64,000 nucleotides of DNA, from contig CM071590.1 of the NCBI GenBank assembly GCA_036429605.1, positions 5,208,001 to 5,272,000 of the forward strand, read 5' to 3'. Every line of letters starts with the position of its first letter. The stretch's first letter is position 1. Of the stretch, positions 1 through 12,104 are shown piece after piece. This DNA comes from Cladobotryum mycophilum (lineage: Eukaryota > Ascomycota > Sordariomycetes > Hypocreales > Hypocreaceae). The notes below the pieces were generated by a model. It searched no databases, was not told the origin of the DNA, and saw only the letters and a list, made by a program, of their open reading frames with translations. A program made the position numbers and the translations under genes.

Positions 1-203
1 GACTCGCACACTGTGTCTTAATCGCCCCATAGTAAGATAGCATTGCATCGTCCCCTGATAAGGAAGTAAGCAGAACACGGTGCATGGAACTAAGCCAGGA
101 CACGCAGCAAGGTAAATAGCCCGAATATTTCGACTATATATGGATAATTCTCTTCACTTGTTGATGCCGTCATTATTACTTCAGCAAAAATAAAACGGCA
201 AAC

Positions 204-1451
204 ATGTCTTCCTTACGAGTCCTCATATCCGGCGCTGGCATTGCAGGGCCAGCCATGGCATTTTGGCTCACTCGCCTGGGCCATTCATGCACTGTCCTAG
301 AGCGCTTCCCTACACTGCGAACAGATGGACAGCAAGTCGACCTGCGCAACCATGGATTGGCCGTCATAGATCGCATGGGGCTTCGGGATGAAATCACGCG
401 GCACAACATTGATGAAGTGGGATTTCAGCTTGTCAATGCAAAAGGCGAGAGGCAGATTTTGATGAGCAGGCAGGAGGAAGGTGATGGGAGGGCGAGAACG
501 TTTACGAGTGAGTTGGAGATTATGAGGGGAGATTTGAGCAAAATCTTCTATGATGTTACGGAAGGGAAGGCGGAGTATAGGTTTGGAGTGACGGTGGAGG
601 ATTATGAGAATGAGGGGGATGGGGTGAGAGTGAAGCTTTCGGACGGAACGGAGGAGAGGTTTGATCTCTTGGTGGCGGCGGATGGACAGAGTTCGAGGAT
701 AAGGCAAAAGATGATGCAGGTGGATGAGGAGATTATGGACAATTCCATTATGCTGCAGTTATTCGCGGCATATTTCAAGGTTCCAAGGCGGCCCGACGAC
801 GAGAATCTTGCTTCAGGGTGTCATGTACCTGGAAGGAGACTCATGGTGACCAGGTGGCATACAGAAGATGCTGGACAGGCATATTTGGTTACTAGGGCGG
901 GCAGGGAGCTGCTAAATGAAGCGCTCAAGAAGGATGTTGAAGCGCAAAAGGCAGCGTTTGCCGAGGTGTTTGACGGGGCGGGGTGGCAGGCTGCGAGACT
1001 GATTGAGGCGATGAACAAGGCAAACGACTTTTACGCCGAGGAGGTTGTGCAACGGAAGAGCAGCCGGTGGTATAGCGGTCGAGTTGTGCTCTTGGGCGAT
1101 ACAGCGTATGCCCCTGGTGCTCTGACGGGCATGGGAACGACACTCGCGGTGGTGGGGGCCTACATCCTGGCTGGAGAGCTGGCTAAGCACGGGAACGATA
1201 TATCTGCCGGTTTGGCGGCGTTTGACAAGACCCTGAGGCCATTTGTGGAGGAGTCGCAGGTACTGCCTCCTGGAGTCTGGGGCGTCATGTGGCCCAACAC
1301 GGCATTTGGGGTGAAGATGCTGCACACAGTTGCGTGGATTGCGGTGTTGTTAAGGCTGGACAAGGTGGCGGCGTGGTTGGATGCGGGGTCTGCATGGAAG
1401 CTGCCAGAGTATAAGGATTTGAGTGAGGCTGTTGAGGGGTATAAGGAATAA
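204..1451 (+). CDS. FAD-dependent monooxygenase (PHBH/TetX-like class A flavoprotein)
   Basis: A 415-residue intronless ORF. The N-terminal dinucleotide-binding motif GAGIAG (residues 10-15) is followed by an acidic strand end at LER. A DG motif lies near residue 160 (VAADGQSSR), and the flavin-ribityl GD motif near residue 298 (LLGDTAYAPG) leads into the usual small-residue helix. These three motifs in this order define the aromatic-hydroxylase family of NAD(P)H- and FAD-dependent monooxygenases. Length is normal for the family and there is no signal peptide, so it is probably cytosolic. Fungal members commonly tailor secondary metabolites or degrade aromatics, and the substrate cannot be told from sequence. 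The gene ends about 200 bases before the NLR-kinase gene on the same strand; co-function is only a guess. Confidence 0.88.
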   Translation: MSSLRVLISGAGIAGPAMAFWLTRLGHSCTVLERFPTLRTDGQQVDLRNHGLAVIDRMGLRDEITRHNIDEVGFQLVNAKGERQILMSRQEEGDGRARTFTSELEIMRGDLSKIFYDVTEGKAEYRFGVTVEDYENEGDGVRVKLSDGTEERFDLLVAADGQSSRIRQKMMQVDEEIMDNSIMLQLFAAYFKVPRRPDDENLASGCHVPGRRLMVTRWHTEDAGQAYLVTRAGRELLNEALKKDVEAQKAAFAEVFDGAGWQAARLIEAMNKANDFYAEEVVQRKSSRWYSGRVVLLGDTAYAPGALTGMGTTLAVVGAYILAGELAKHGNDISAGLAAFDKTLRPFVEESQVLPPGVWGVMWPNTAFGVKMLHTVAWIAVLLRLDKVAAWLDAGSAWKLPEYKDLSEAVEGYKE

Positions 1452-1651
1452 GTTAGCGCGGTGGTCAGGATTCCAGTACTACCTTGTGAGCAAGAAGTAT
1501 AAGGATCAATAAGATATGACGCCTCTGAGCTCTATCAGATAAAGCAGCTTAAAACACTCGTACGCTAAACACCAACTTTCGTTGCAGATCTTGCTTGGCC
1601 CATTGGTTTTTATAAGGCAGAAACTGATTTGGACTAAAGGAGAAACGGAGC

Positions 1652-4600
1652 ATGAGCGATCCTCTAAGCATTAGTGCGAGCATCATAGCCGTCCTTCAGC
1701 TCGCGGCAACCGCGACGCAGTATGTGAAAGACGTCAAGAATGGCTCCACTGACCGACTGAGGCTACGTGACGAGCTGAGGGGCATAACATGTCTCCTTGA
1801 AATGCTCAGAGATCGCATTGAGGATGCGGACGACACCACTGATACCGGGCTGACATTGAAGCCTCTATTCTTCAACTCTCTCTGTGGTTCAGATGGCCCA
1901 GTCAATCTGTTCAAGACTGTCCTGGAGGATATCATCGCGAAACTGGCGCCGCAACACAAGATTTCTCGACTCATGCAGCCTTTGACATGGCCGTTCGATA
2001 AGAAGGACATTGCCGAGATGCTGGCATCACTAGAAAGATTGAAAAGCCACTTTACTCTAGTGATGCAAAATGACACCATGTATGGACTCTTCCTGCCATC
2101 CCTCTGTGCCTCTCTTAAAAGCAACACCTATTCTAATGCACATAATAGTGAGCTTGCAAAGATGCTAAATGTCAAACTCGATGATATCGGTCACAAAGTC
2201 CAAAGCTCCGAGGCTAAAGCAAGAATTGATGAGGCGCAGGCTATTCTTCGCTGGATTAGTCCTCTAACCTTTCGCCAGAGACATGTCGCGATCCTAGAGG
2301 GTGTACAGCCTGAGACCGGGTCATGGCTGCTGGAGCACGATACTTTTCAAAGCTGGCTTAAGGGCATAATCAGTATTCTCTGGTGCCCTGGCATTCGTGG
2401 GTTCTCTCTGCCACCAAGGCTTTGGCCAAGCTAACTAGGATATCTCAGCTGGAGCTGGTAAAACAAATATTGTGCAAGTACCCCCGTGTCTCCTCTGAAA
2501 AGTGTTTACCTGCGAATGCGGATGTCTCGAAGCCACATTCAAAAGGACTAACACAATTTGACAGTTCGCTGATAATCGATCATATCGAACGTGGGAACGG
2601 GCCGCCTAATCCTGTGTTGACATATGTCTACTGCGACTATAACCAACGGAGCAGGCAGAACACAACAGATCTGTTATCCAGTCTGTTGCAACAAGCTCTC
2701 CAATATTCCCTAAATACTAGCCTGCCCGCAGAGGTGTCTTCCCTCTATGAGTTGCATAAGAAATACGACACACGTCCTACATTGGCACAAATCACGGATT
2801 TGCTTCGAAAGGAGAGCGGCAAATACGACGTCTTCTACGTCGTCATAGATGCCTTGGATGAATGTTCCGAATCTGAGGAAGATAGTCTCCAATTTATCTC
2901 AGCTGTTTGTTCACTGGGTCCACAGGTTAAACTTCTTTGCACATCGAGGTCTTCTACGACTTTTCAGAGCTATTTCGAAACATCACAGAAATTAGAGATC
3001 TCTGCCAGTAGCGAAGACATTAGGAAGTTTCTGGACTCGGAAATTCAACAGCAGTTCAGGCTCTCAAAACACGTACGTGCCGATCCGACGCTAAAGGAAC
3101 ACATCATCAAAGCCATCATTGAAGAGTGTCAGGGGATGTACGTGTTAATTCCCACTCGACTGCAGAGTCATTCTGATACATAATGCAGGTTTTTACTAGC
3201 AAAATTGCACGTCGACTCACTATCGCAGAAGATTACCCGTAAGGAGGTACGATCTGCTCTACGGACTCTCCCCGCAACACTAGATGTCACCTATTCCCAA
3301 GCGCTTCGTCGAATATATTGCCAAAGCCAAGAGACTATTGATCTAGCGGAGTCAATTTTATTCTGGGTCATTTGTGCCCGACGGCCTCTCACAGTCTTGG
3401 AGTTACAGCACATGTATGCCATTCTACCACTGCCGGAAGCGGAGGCTCTCGAAAACGACGATTTGCCAGACGGAGACATCTTAACAGGCGCCTGCGGGGG
3501 GCTCATTGTCGTTGACAGTGAATCCCAGACAGTTCGTCCGATACACTATACTACTCAAGAGTACTTTGAGCGGTGTCACGAGCAGATGCTTTTAGATGCA
3601 AAACTAAAGCTCACCAAAATCTGCCTGAAATACCTGACGTTGCCGAATTTCTCCCAAGGCGCATGCGCTTCTGATTTTATCATGCTGCAGCGACTCAAGC
3701 AATACCCTTTTCTAGATTACGCCGCGAAGTACTGGGGCTCAGATGGGGGGATATTTGATACAGACTCTGTCCTTCCTGACGTTCATAGCTTCACCTCTAA
3801 CACAGCCGCAGTAGAGGTCGCAAACCAAGCTTGGAGTCTTCACGGATTTCGCAACACTGATTGGAGTCAAGAATACCCTAGAAATGTACCCGCTCTGGTC
3901 CTCGTCGCTACCTTTGAGCTTCCAAGAATACTCGAACGAATGGTACTGGATGGTCATGATATAGAGGGCAAGGGGACAGACGGTGACACTGCACTCATAC
4001 GAGCAGCAGACCTTGGCAGAACAGAAAACGTACGGGCTCTTCTTAAGCTTGGAGCTGCGGTAAATGCGCGGGATCATATGGATGAAACTGCCTTGCAAAA
4101 AGCTGCAGGGAACGGAGACGAAAGCATAGTCAAAGTCCTGCTGGATGGATCCGCAGAGGTTAACCTCAAAACATCGAGCGACTGGACACCACTCATGTCT
4201 GCCGTATCCAGTGGCAATATCGAAGTCGTCCGGCTGTTAGTCCAGGCAGGCGCACATTTGGCGGCCGAGACGGTCTGGGGAGATTCAGCTCTGAGCATTG
4301 CAACACGAAACGGCCAAGAAGGCATCGCCCTTTTCCTCGCTGACCATGGCGCTGTGCTCCCCCGTGGTCCAGCTGGCCGCCGTGCATCCATTGTAGCCTC
4401 CCGCAAAGGGTTCAACCAACTTGTCAGACGCCTCACTGCAGACTACGATGCTATCGCCCAAAAACCACTGGAAAGGCAAGGTTCATGCATAATGGAAGGA
4501 TTGCCTGAGATTCAAGAAGAAGCATTGCAACCAGTTGTGGACGCACTAAAAGGGGAAACCACCATACCGAATCAAACACCGCATAATGACGACTCTAATG

Positions 4601-5666
4601 TCTTGGATGCTCTGGAAGGTGTCAAATACAGCGTAGGCTTCTCGAAGCGATACAGTCTAGGTACGAAGCTTGGCAAGGGACACTTTGCAGAAGTATTCCG
4701 ATGTTTCAACAAAGTGACTGGCGTCGTGTATGCCGTCAAGTTGTTTAAAGCGATACCGGAAATACAAACGTACAGTCTTCTCAATAGTGTGTATAACGAG
4801 CTTCGAGTGATGCAAGAGCTACATCAAAATGGGACCTACCACCCAAATATGATCCGGCTAGTTGATCTATTTGCCGAGTATGCGACCAGTACTATTTACC
4901 TGGTTATGGAACTCGCCACAAAAGGGGATCTATTCAACTACATCGTCCAAAGACAAAAGCTTGGCGAAGTAGATTCGCGGAAAGTATTTTCGCATATATT
5001 TTCTGCCCTTGAATTCTTGGTGAGCATATGCCAGTGCAACGTAACGTGCCTCAAGTGTTGACAACAAGGGGGCTGATGCGTCTACAGCATGATCGAGGGT
5101 GGGCACACCGAGACATTAAACCCGAAAACATCGTGATTGCAGACGACGAGAATCTTATTGTGAAGCTTACGGATTTTGGACTGATGAGGAAGATTGATTC
5201 AGGGGCTGGGCAAGGATTTACGACAACACTATGTGGTACACCGTCTTGTATGGACACCCAAATCATTATGATGGACATACTGCTGACTTTGTTCTTAGAT
5301 GTTGCCCCCGAAATACTCCAGGATAGTAAGAATAGAAAATACGGACTTCAAGTAGATATATGGTCAGCCGGTGTCGTCTTGTACATTTGCCTCTGCGGAT
5401 TTCCTCCTTTCTCGGACGAGCTCTACTCTAAGTATTTTCCTTACACCTTGAGCCAACAAATTAAAAGCGGCAGATTCGATTATCCGTCCCCGTACTGGGA
5501 TCCTGTCAGCGACTCTGCGCTGGATCTCATCGACTTGATGCTTGTTGTGGACCCGGAGAAGCGGCTTACGGTGAAGAAGTGCATGGCTCATGTGTGGATG
5601 CGTGATACGGAGGCTTCAATACTGCATGATATAGTTAGGTCAGAGAGTCCTGAAGGTCTCCTTTAG
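1652..5666 (+). CDS. NLR-type STAND protein with ankyrin repeats and a C-terminal Ser/Thr protein kinase
   Basis: Six exons inferred: 1652-2396, 2449-2485, 2565-3143, 3189-5019, 5088-5247, 5299-5666, giving 1,239 residues in one frame. Exons 1, 4, 5 and 6 are well supported; the 2486 donor is less certain because it was chosen to keep frame. Residues 1 to about 200 resemble the helical N-terminal domain of fungal STAND proteins. A NACHT P-loop GIPGAGKT (about 247-254) is created only after splicing, and a Walker B-like VVIDALDEC lies near 351-360. A winged-helix-like region follows, then about four ankyrin repeats (711-845). The kinase (about 940-1215) has a glycine loop GKGHFAEV, VK lysine in YAVKLFK, HRDIKPEN, DFG, CGTPSYVAPE (joined by the last intron) and DIWSAGV, so it should be active. 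It is closest in style to CAMK/Rad53-like kinases. ANK and kinase lie in one uninterrupted exon, so this fusion is not an artefact of gene merging. Confidence 0.82.
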
Positions 5667-8600
5667 GATCTACATTTTATATAACATAACTATAAAATAA
5701 ACCGTATTGTTTCATTATATATGTATATATGTGTACCATGATGGTAAAAGGAAACATACCAAAAGACAAGCAGGTTTGAGGGTTCTTGTCACCCCCCCCC
5801 TTTTTTTGTTCATAAGCATTCGATGATTGATCTGTTGCTATTAGCATTCTCTAGACCAATTATCCCTCAAAGCTTTCTTGTCATTGAATGTGCTAATGAT
5901 CAACATGTCTAAATCTTGAAGGCTGTTTGTTCAACAAGTTTGCCTGGAACTAAAGTGTAGAACGACAGGACTTGGGAACAAAACAATGTTATAGCATTTG
6001 ATCAATTGGAACGAAAAAAGGTTAGAAGTCAATTATTTTCTCATATAATGCGTGAGATTAATAGCTTCTTTTATGCTCTAGGACATCCCGGCACTCAATC
6101 CTTTCCAACTTCCCAATTAGGCGACCATCCTATCCTTTCGACGGCCCCATTGCAATACATAAGTGAGTATAGAGATGCTTACTGGTAGTACACCCAGCTC
6201 TTATCAACCCCATACTCGAAGGATGATATTATCCGCTGTTTTTGAAGTAGCATCCATTTATCTAAGACTCTCCATCTCCAAGTAGTGTCAATTTCATATA
6301 GATTGATGGAAGAATTTCCGTGCAGCAGCGCCTCTGTGGCTGATCAGTAACGGGTACCTGCCACTTGGGCAGTGGATTGGTGATTATCAAGGGGCTTCCA
6401 TCGATCTTCAGAAGAGTACATATTGGCCCAAGGTCCGCCAACACAAATGCATGCTGCCTCGACGACTCCGCGATGGCAAGCCCCACAGAAACTGATGTTT
6501 ACCGCCGGGTACTTCAGGGGTAGTTATGCCCTGTACAGGAATTTGTTGAAGTGTTTCAATGAGTGTAGGTTTTTTTCTCATGTTCTTCTTTAAAAACTGG
6601 TCTGGGCCGGGTTGTCGTGGATGTTGTTCCTGTAAGAACCCTAGCCTTATCATTTGACCAAACGGTATCGAGAATGAAGTCAGGTAAGTATAGCGTATAC
6701 AATTCTGTAAACGGTCAGCGAAGAGCCAGAGGCACAAGTAATTTCATTCTATCATAAATACACATTTCTGGCGGAGTGAGATGGGGGGTGAATACGCACT
6801 GTTGGATCCATGGTGTGTCGCACAACAGGGTAATAATACACCATCATCCCCTCTCGCACACATACTGTATGCAGAGCTCCAGGTTGGGTATCATTCCACT
6901 ATTCCAAACATTCTTGCCTGTATTTGCCACCTAGATTCCCTTCTCTTCCATGCTTTACTTATTGGTTGACTCTGTATCGATAGTTTCCCCCAAACATCGT
7001 AGTAGAAGGAGTCGTCTTCCTAACCAAGGTCCCACCCAGTCATCTCATTTATTCTCACCCGCTTCCGGTATCATAAACGTATATCATCTCTCAATTGATG
7101 TGTTGAGCTTCAACCCCGGTTTGATCGCTTCTTTGTAGCCGGCTCGTATCCAACTTCCATTGCTGGTTGAGCGGGCGGAGGATGTAACGAGTCGTGAGGG
7201 GCAGTCATTCAGTGGGTTAGACATGAGCGTAGTCCAAGTTTCATCCTGTAGGACTAAAGTTTTCCCAATAGCGCAAATAGAAAACTCTAGAGCCCCTTTT
7301 GTATCTTCTTTCTCCTCAGAGTAATCATATGTTAGTAGGGGAGAGGTTTTGGCCAGTTCTGCGACCATTCCATCAGTCGAGCAATTGAATCAAGGACTCC
7401 TTCATTGCGTAGTCCTCGATAGGGCATTCCGGGAATAAGTGTGAAAGGCTATGGCGAAATCTCCCAATCAATAAGTAGCGATAAAAGTCGATGACCAAAA
7501 GTCCTCGTTCTCAGGTTCAAAGAAGATGCCTTGAAACACAGACGAAAAGCCGGTGTTCTGATATCGAAGCAGAGTGATTGAACCTCTTGAGCTAGAGAGG
7601 ATGGCGATATAGATAATCAAGAGACGATGAATTAGTGGAGGTAACGAGCCATAAAATGAATGCACCCCCTTGGTTTGCGTGAAAGCTCGTCCGTCTTCCG
7701 AGGGATTGGTACCATCGGCACCTACCGATAGCGGATTGAGCATGCAGTCATCGATGGACCCTGGGTGAGATGATACAAGCCTTCTTTTATAAATCTGATA
7801 TCCCAATACTAACGCATCCGTATGCCTCGGGCCTTCTTTTCCGCGCCCGAATTCCCATCCTCCACATCGGGGGCCATGTCGGTCGGCGCCTTATGTCGAA
7901 CTGATCAACTTGTCCAGATCCAGTCTGTCCACCAAAGGCATGCTCGGCCAGCATCGCTCGGTTAGGTGTCTCAAAGACGGTTCTTCCCAACCCGTGCTCT
8001 TCCCTGCGCTTCGACTCATGGCTCATGACCTCTTGTTGTTCGTTACATGTCTTTTATAGAGATGTCGGTTTTTATTTGCCTCCAGATTTCTGGTGATTAG
8101 AACCAGACGGTTTTGGTAAGACAGTAGAAGTATTCTTAGGAATTGATCATAGGTCATTCATACGAGACGAATGGTCTTAGTGAGACTCTATCTTAAGCCC
8201 AAATCAGACCCTAACTAATAAGTCCTGCTTCCTGATAGAGTATTAGCAACCTTTTCCGTCTCGTCGCGTCTCGATTCCACACAATTCGCACTTACGGGTT
8301 CTAATTGCATCGAGTCCATGATAAAGTTTATGGGCTTATTGTCCAAGATCGTCTCACATCTAAAAGCGCGACCGTGAGGGTAGAGGAAATCCAATACCGG
8401 CTCCCCATGGGTGGTGACTCTTTTCAGCAATTCATAAACACAAGTAAACCCAGAGTAGGTGGGTTTGATAGAGCGTTCGTTTTCGACCACTCCGTTCGAT
8501 TCACTAGACGAGCCACCATTATATACCCCTTGATACCTCTCGCTAATTTGGACATCAATGTAGTTAACACGTAGCCGATGGTATTTGTTGACCTAGGAGA

Positions 8601-10294
8601 AATATCAGCGTCATTCCTTGTGAAGAGGGGGATCAACTCACAAGGGTTTTCTTTTGGGTAGGTTAGTCTAGTTCGGAGTTCCCAGGGCGGCCTGTGAATG
8701 CATTGGCGTTGCTAAATAGCAATAGCAAAGTGTGTCTCGTGATGCGAAAAGCTTAGGGATTGAAGCCAAGTTGTCTCCCAATCTTTTGATTCTATTGCAT
8801 TGCCCCAAATCCTTGTGCAAAACTGTGGTGTAAAGATATATCATTTGGCTCCAAGCATGAATATGCAACTTTCTGCGATCCGATGGCAATAAGTGTTTTT
8901 TTTTCTCAAAATTCATGGCAATTTTCGAAGCCAACTCGGGCCTCATGAAGAACAAAAAAAGATGATTCTTTTTCTTGCGTTGAAGATATGCTCGAGGCTC
9001 GAGTGCCCAAAGATTTTAACCAATTTGCGATTGTGCATACTGTGATTGTGCATGCGGCGTCCTATGTGTGATGGGTGCAAATCGCATATCTTACGTACCG
9101 AGGAAATCCCATTGTGTTGGTGAGCTCGCGGAGGGTAAACGAATGTACGACACTGTGGGCGTCCAAAGATTCGGCTTCATAGTCTTCTTGACAGTCTTGC
9201 CTTCTTCGTGAATATTGGTTGTGCGTGTGCGTATATGTTGCTTATAGGCTCTTATTACCGCCGGCATGTTAGGCGGCCTGACTCTTTTACCAGATCAATT
9301 GCGCCCTTCAAAGCTCAGTAATTGACAGTTGCGACGTATCGGCCAGATATTTTGCATCTGTGCGTCGGGTTCGTAGGCATTCTTGGACATGGCTTTCTAG
9401 GAACTTGTTTACCAGATTGTTGGCGATGGGGTTGCCCGTGGCTGCGTATGTCCTCATTGAGAACTATAATGGTATGACTCCAAGGTTGCTGATGATTTCT
9501 GTTCAGTAGAAGGATAGAGAACTAAGAGAGATCAGGACTGAGAGAGGTGTCTCTCTACTATATAGATGCAAGGGAGTTGAATAACTACTGCAATATCAAA
9601 TGGCATTTCGTAGTGAATTCAGCTAGTCCAGTGGAGGAGGGAGTAGGTAAAAGGCTTGGGTTACGTGAATGCGACGGAGGAATTATGTGAGTGGCATGAC
9701 TGCATTGGGTAAACTAGGGGAATGTATGAATTGAGTGAATGAGTCAAAGTTGTGCTTATCAGCATAGTAGCTGTATCAGTAAAGTACAGCATCAGTAAAG
9801 TAAAGCATCAGTAGCTTCTGGTGAATGGTGAATGGTGAATAAAGTGAAACGTCGGTTGAGTGAATACTACCAGACAGCCAAGTTGCGGGCATTAGCAGAC
9901 TCGGGTGAATAAACTCCCAGGCTGTTTGTCGCCAGTACCTCTTGCTGCCCGTTCATCGTCAGTTCGCAAGTGTCTGTAATAGATACGTTGGTCCACATCT
10001 GTATCTGTACCCGTTTCTCCAGAAGCAGGGCCACATTCACCTTTATCCCAGTGATCGTCCCGTACCCTACTTAGAACTCGAAGAAAAAGGTGCTCAAAAT
10101 TAGGAGCGGTATCCAACCGTCGAAACAGATTGCGTGGCACTTAGCCTGCAGCGTCCCGGACCCATGGCTACACGACTTAGTCAAGTGAAAAAAAAATCAG
10201 TGGTCATCCGGCGCTCGTGACATTCAACATTCATTGTAGCTACTTTTACATGATTTATACATAATTTTTGTTTATTTTCATCCACATGTCAGCC
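5667..10294. other. Gene desert with scattered protein-like relics
   Basis: No intact gene is visible in 4.6 kb. A C9T7 homopolymer pair lies near 5791-5807. On the minus strand between about 7080 and 8640 several short open stretches in different frames read like fragments of a decayed protein (for example the stretches ending near 7084, 7787, 8215 and 8424), but no family is recognised and start, stop and splice structure are absent. Near 9775-9845 there are short imperfect direct repeats of the words catcagtaaagta and gtgaatg. No tRNA was found by eye. Confidence 0.5.
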
Positions 10295-11769
10295 TCATCG
10301 CTGGTCATCCTTTGGTGTCCCGAGGCCATAACTGCTAGAGCTGCTTACAATGTCCTTCTCAGCTCGCCCCTCTTCCAGGATCTCATCTGCGACACGATCC
10401 ATGCGCCACTCATCCGGGTTTGGCAGAGGCTCCAATGCCGCCTCCTCTTCGTCAGTCTCAGTTGGCACATAACGCTTGGTTACGCCGTCATGGTAGATTT
10501 CTGCCAACCCCTTGTTTTCCCTCGCGATAAGTTGGGCTTCGGGGGCAGTCTCCCGGAGCTGCAGGACAACCTTTCCGCTAGGATCAACGCTCGCGGTTTG
10601 TGCCTCGACATAAGCCTTAGCACCGCCAACGGTTGTTGTATCAAGGTACATGATTCCGTTCAGCATGGTCTTATTCGCGGCGCCTCTCTTCATTCCGTGC
10701 CTCACGTTAAACTCGGTGTCACCAGCAGGCGCATTGGCGACGAAACCACCAACACCAAGCTTAGCAGGAGCGGGTCCAATTCTTGGGTACACCACTCGGG
10801 CCAGGGCTGGCGTTCGCTTGGACTGGGGGCCGTAAACTGGGTGGTTCTCCATAAAGGAGCTCGTTCGCAGATAGCTGATACCTGCAGAAGGATGACTTGG
10901 TGGAGGGCCAGACTTCCCGTAGGGACTCTCAGGGGCGCTGCTGTCCTTGTTGGACCAGAAGGTTTGAATGAATCCAACCGGCTGTCCCAGGGGTGCCAAG
11001 TCAAGGAACTTGGAGACAAGGGCATATAGAGTGACTCGGTCGTTTCGTAGGGAACGCAGGTAATCTGTGAATTGCCCCTCCGTAATCGCCTTAGCTTCCA
11101 CCTTTGGGGGGGCGACTTGCCCGCCTCTGCAGCAGACCACCTGTCACCCGCTGAGATATCCTCGGCAAGCTTGTTCTTGAGCAATTCCCTGAACTGAGCT
11201 CGCCTCGGGCGAACCTTTTTATTCAGATACTCGACGAAATCTCCCTCAGTCATTCTAGCAAGCCAGGGGCCCTGGAACTTCCAACGACGATCATCTCCCC
11301 GGCCACGCTTAAAGTCTGTAAAGTCCATATCCTCTTCAAAGACCGACTTATGCCACAGCTCCGTTCGTGGTGTCGATTGTCCGGTCTGTCTTCTATCAAC
11401 ATTCTGAGGCACAGCCATAGCAACCCGCAACTCTTGGAATTTCTCTAGTGACAAGGAATGGTCGGCCGCAGACGCAAAGTTGGTGACATTCTCGATGGTA
11501 TCGACTTGCTTAATACGAATCAACGGGGTAGACGTAGCCATTGTCGATTTCAGGGGAAACGGGCGCTTGAAACCCCAATCTCCCTTCTCACGCGACGACA
11601 GCGGCGATGTAATTGACTGGTGCTGAGGGTATTGTCTCGTCATGGTATTCGATTTGTGATCGCCAATATGCAGGTTCGTAGACTGGGGTTCGGGAAGGGG
11701 CTTTGGGATTGAGAACATCCTTGATGTCCTCAAAAGCGCCCCTCCGGGCGATATGGCGCGGCCCCCCAT
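10295..11769 (-). CDS. MRP51: Mitochondrial small-subunit ribosomal protein MRP51 (one frame break)
   Basis: Two overlapping minus-strand frames together make one recognisable MRP51-like protein of about 491 residues. The N-terminal frame carries GGRAISPGGALLRTSRMFS and the phrase EEDMDFTDFKRG. The C-terminal frame carries ITEGQFTDYLRSLR and the conserved tail up to about position 10300. The two meet at a run of seven G (plus strand 11106-11112), where adding one base (or losing two) restores continuity. MRP51 is part of the mitoribosomal small subunit and is linked to translation initiation of mitochondrial mRNAs in yeast. I chose the ATG at 11769 because the upstream in-frame extension does not look family-like. 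It shares a 335-base divergent promoter with the queuine tRNA-ribosyltransferase gene. The break is probably a sequencing error because the gene is expected to be needed for respiration. Confidence 0.8.
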
Positions 11770-12104
11770 GGTGATCATAGAGCCTTTCAGGAAGCTCAAT
11801 GCCCTGATCTTGAAGCAGTCGCCTTGAGCATCAATTGGCTCTTTGAGGAAATTCTCGTTGGCAGCTTCAAGTTGCAAACTGCCGAGAATGAGCCGGTGGG
11901 TTGTTGCTAGCTGACCCCACCAAAATCGGTTCAATGTTTAATAAAAATTACACCGTGTATGTAGCAGTTTGCACTGTTCACTAATACTCTGTGATGGAAA
12001 CAACTAACCTACAGAGTTGAGTGAGTAGAATAAATCGTTGTGAATAACGCAACGAGACCCAGAGAAAAGGACAGAGCCAGGAGAGAATGCTGGCTGCCAG
12101 GAGA
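11770..12104. promoter_or_regulatory. Divergent promoter region between MRP51 and the queuine tRNA-ribosyltransferase gene
   Basis: The two start codons face away from each other across about 335 bases, so this interval must hold both 5' regions. No specific binding site was identified by eye. Both genes concern translation machinery, which fits co-expression but does not prove it. Confidence 0.5.

Noticed and set aside
5667..10294. Transposon in the gene desert
   Set aside because: No terminal repeats, target-site duplications, or transposase or reverse transcriptase motifs could be seen.
10268..11029. 253-residue plus-strand ORF opposite MRP51
   Set aside because: Shadow of the MRP51 coding strand; the minus-strand frames carry recognisable family sequence and this one does not.
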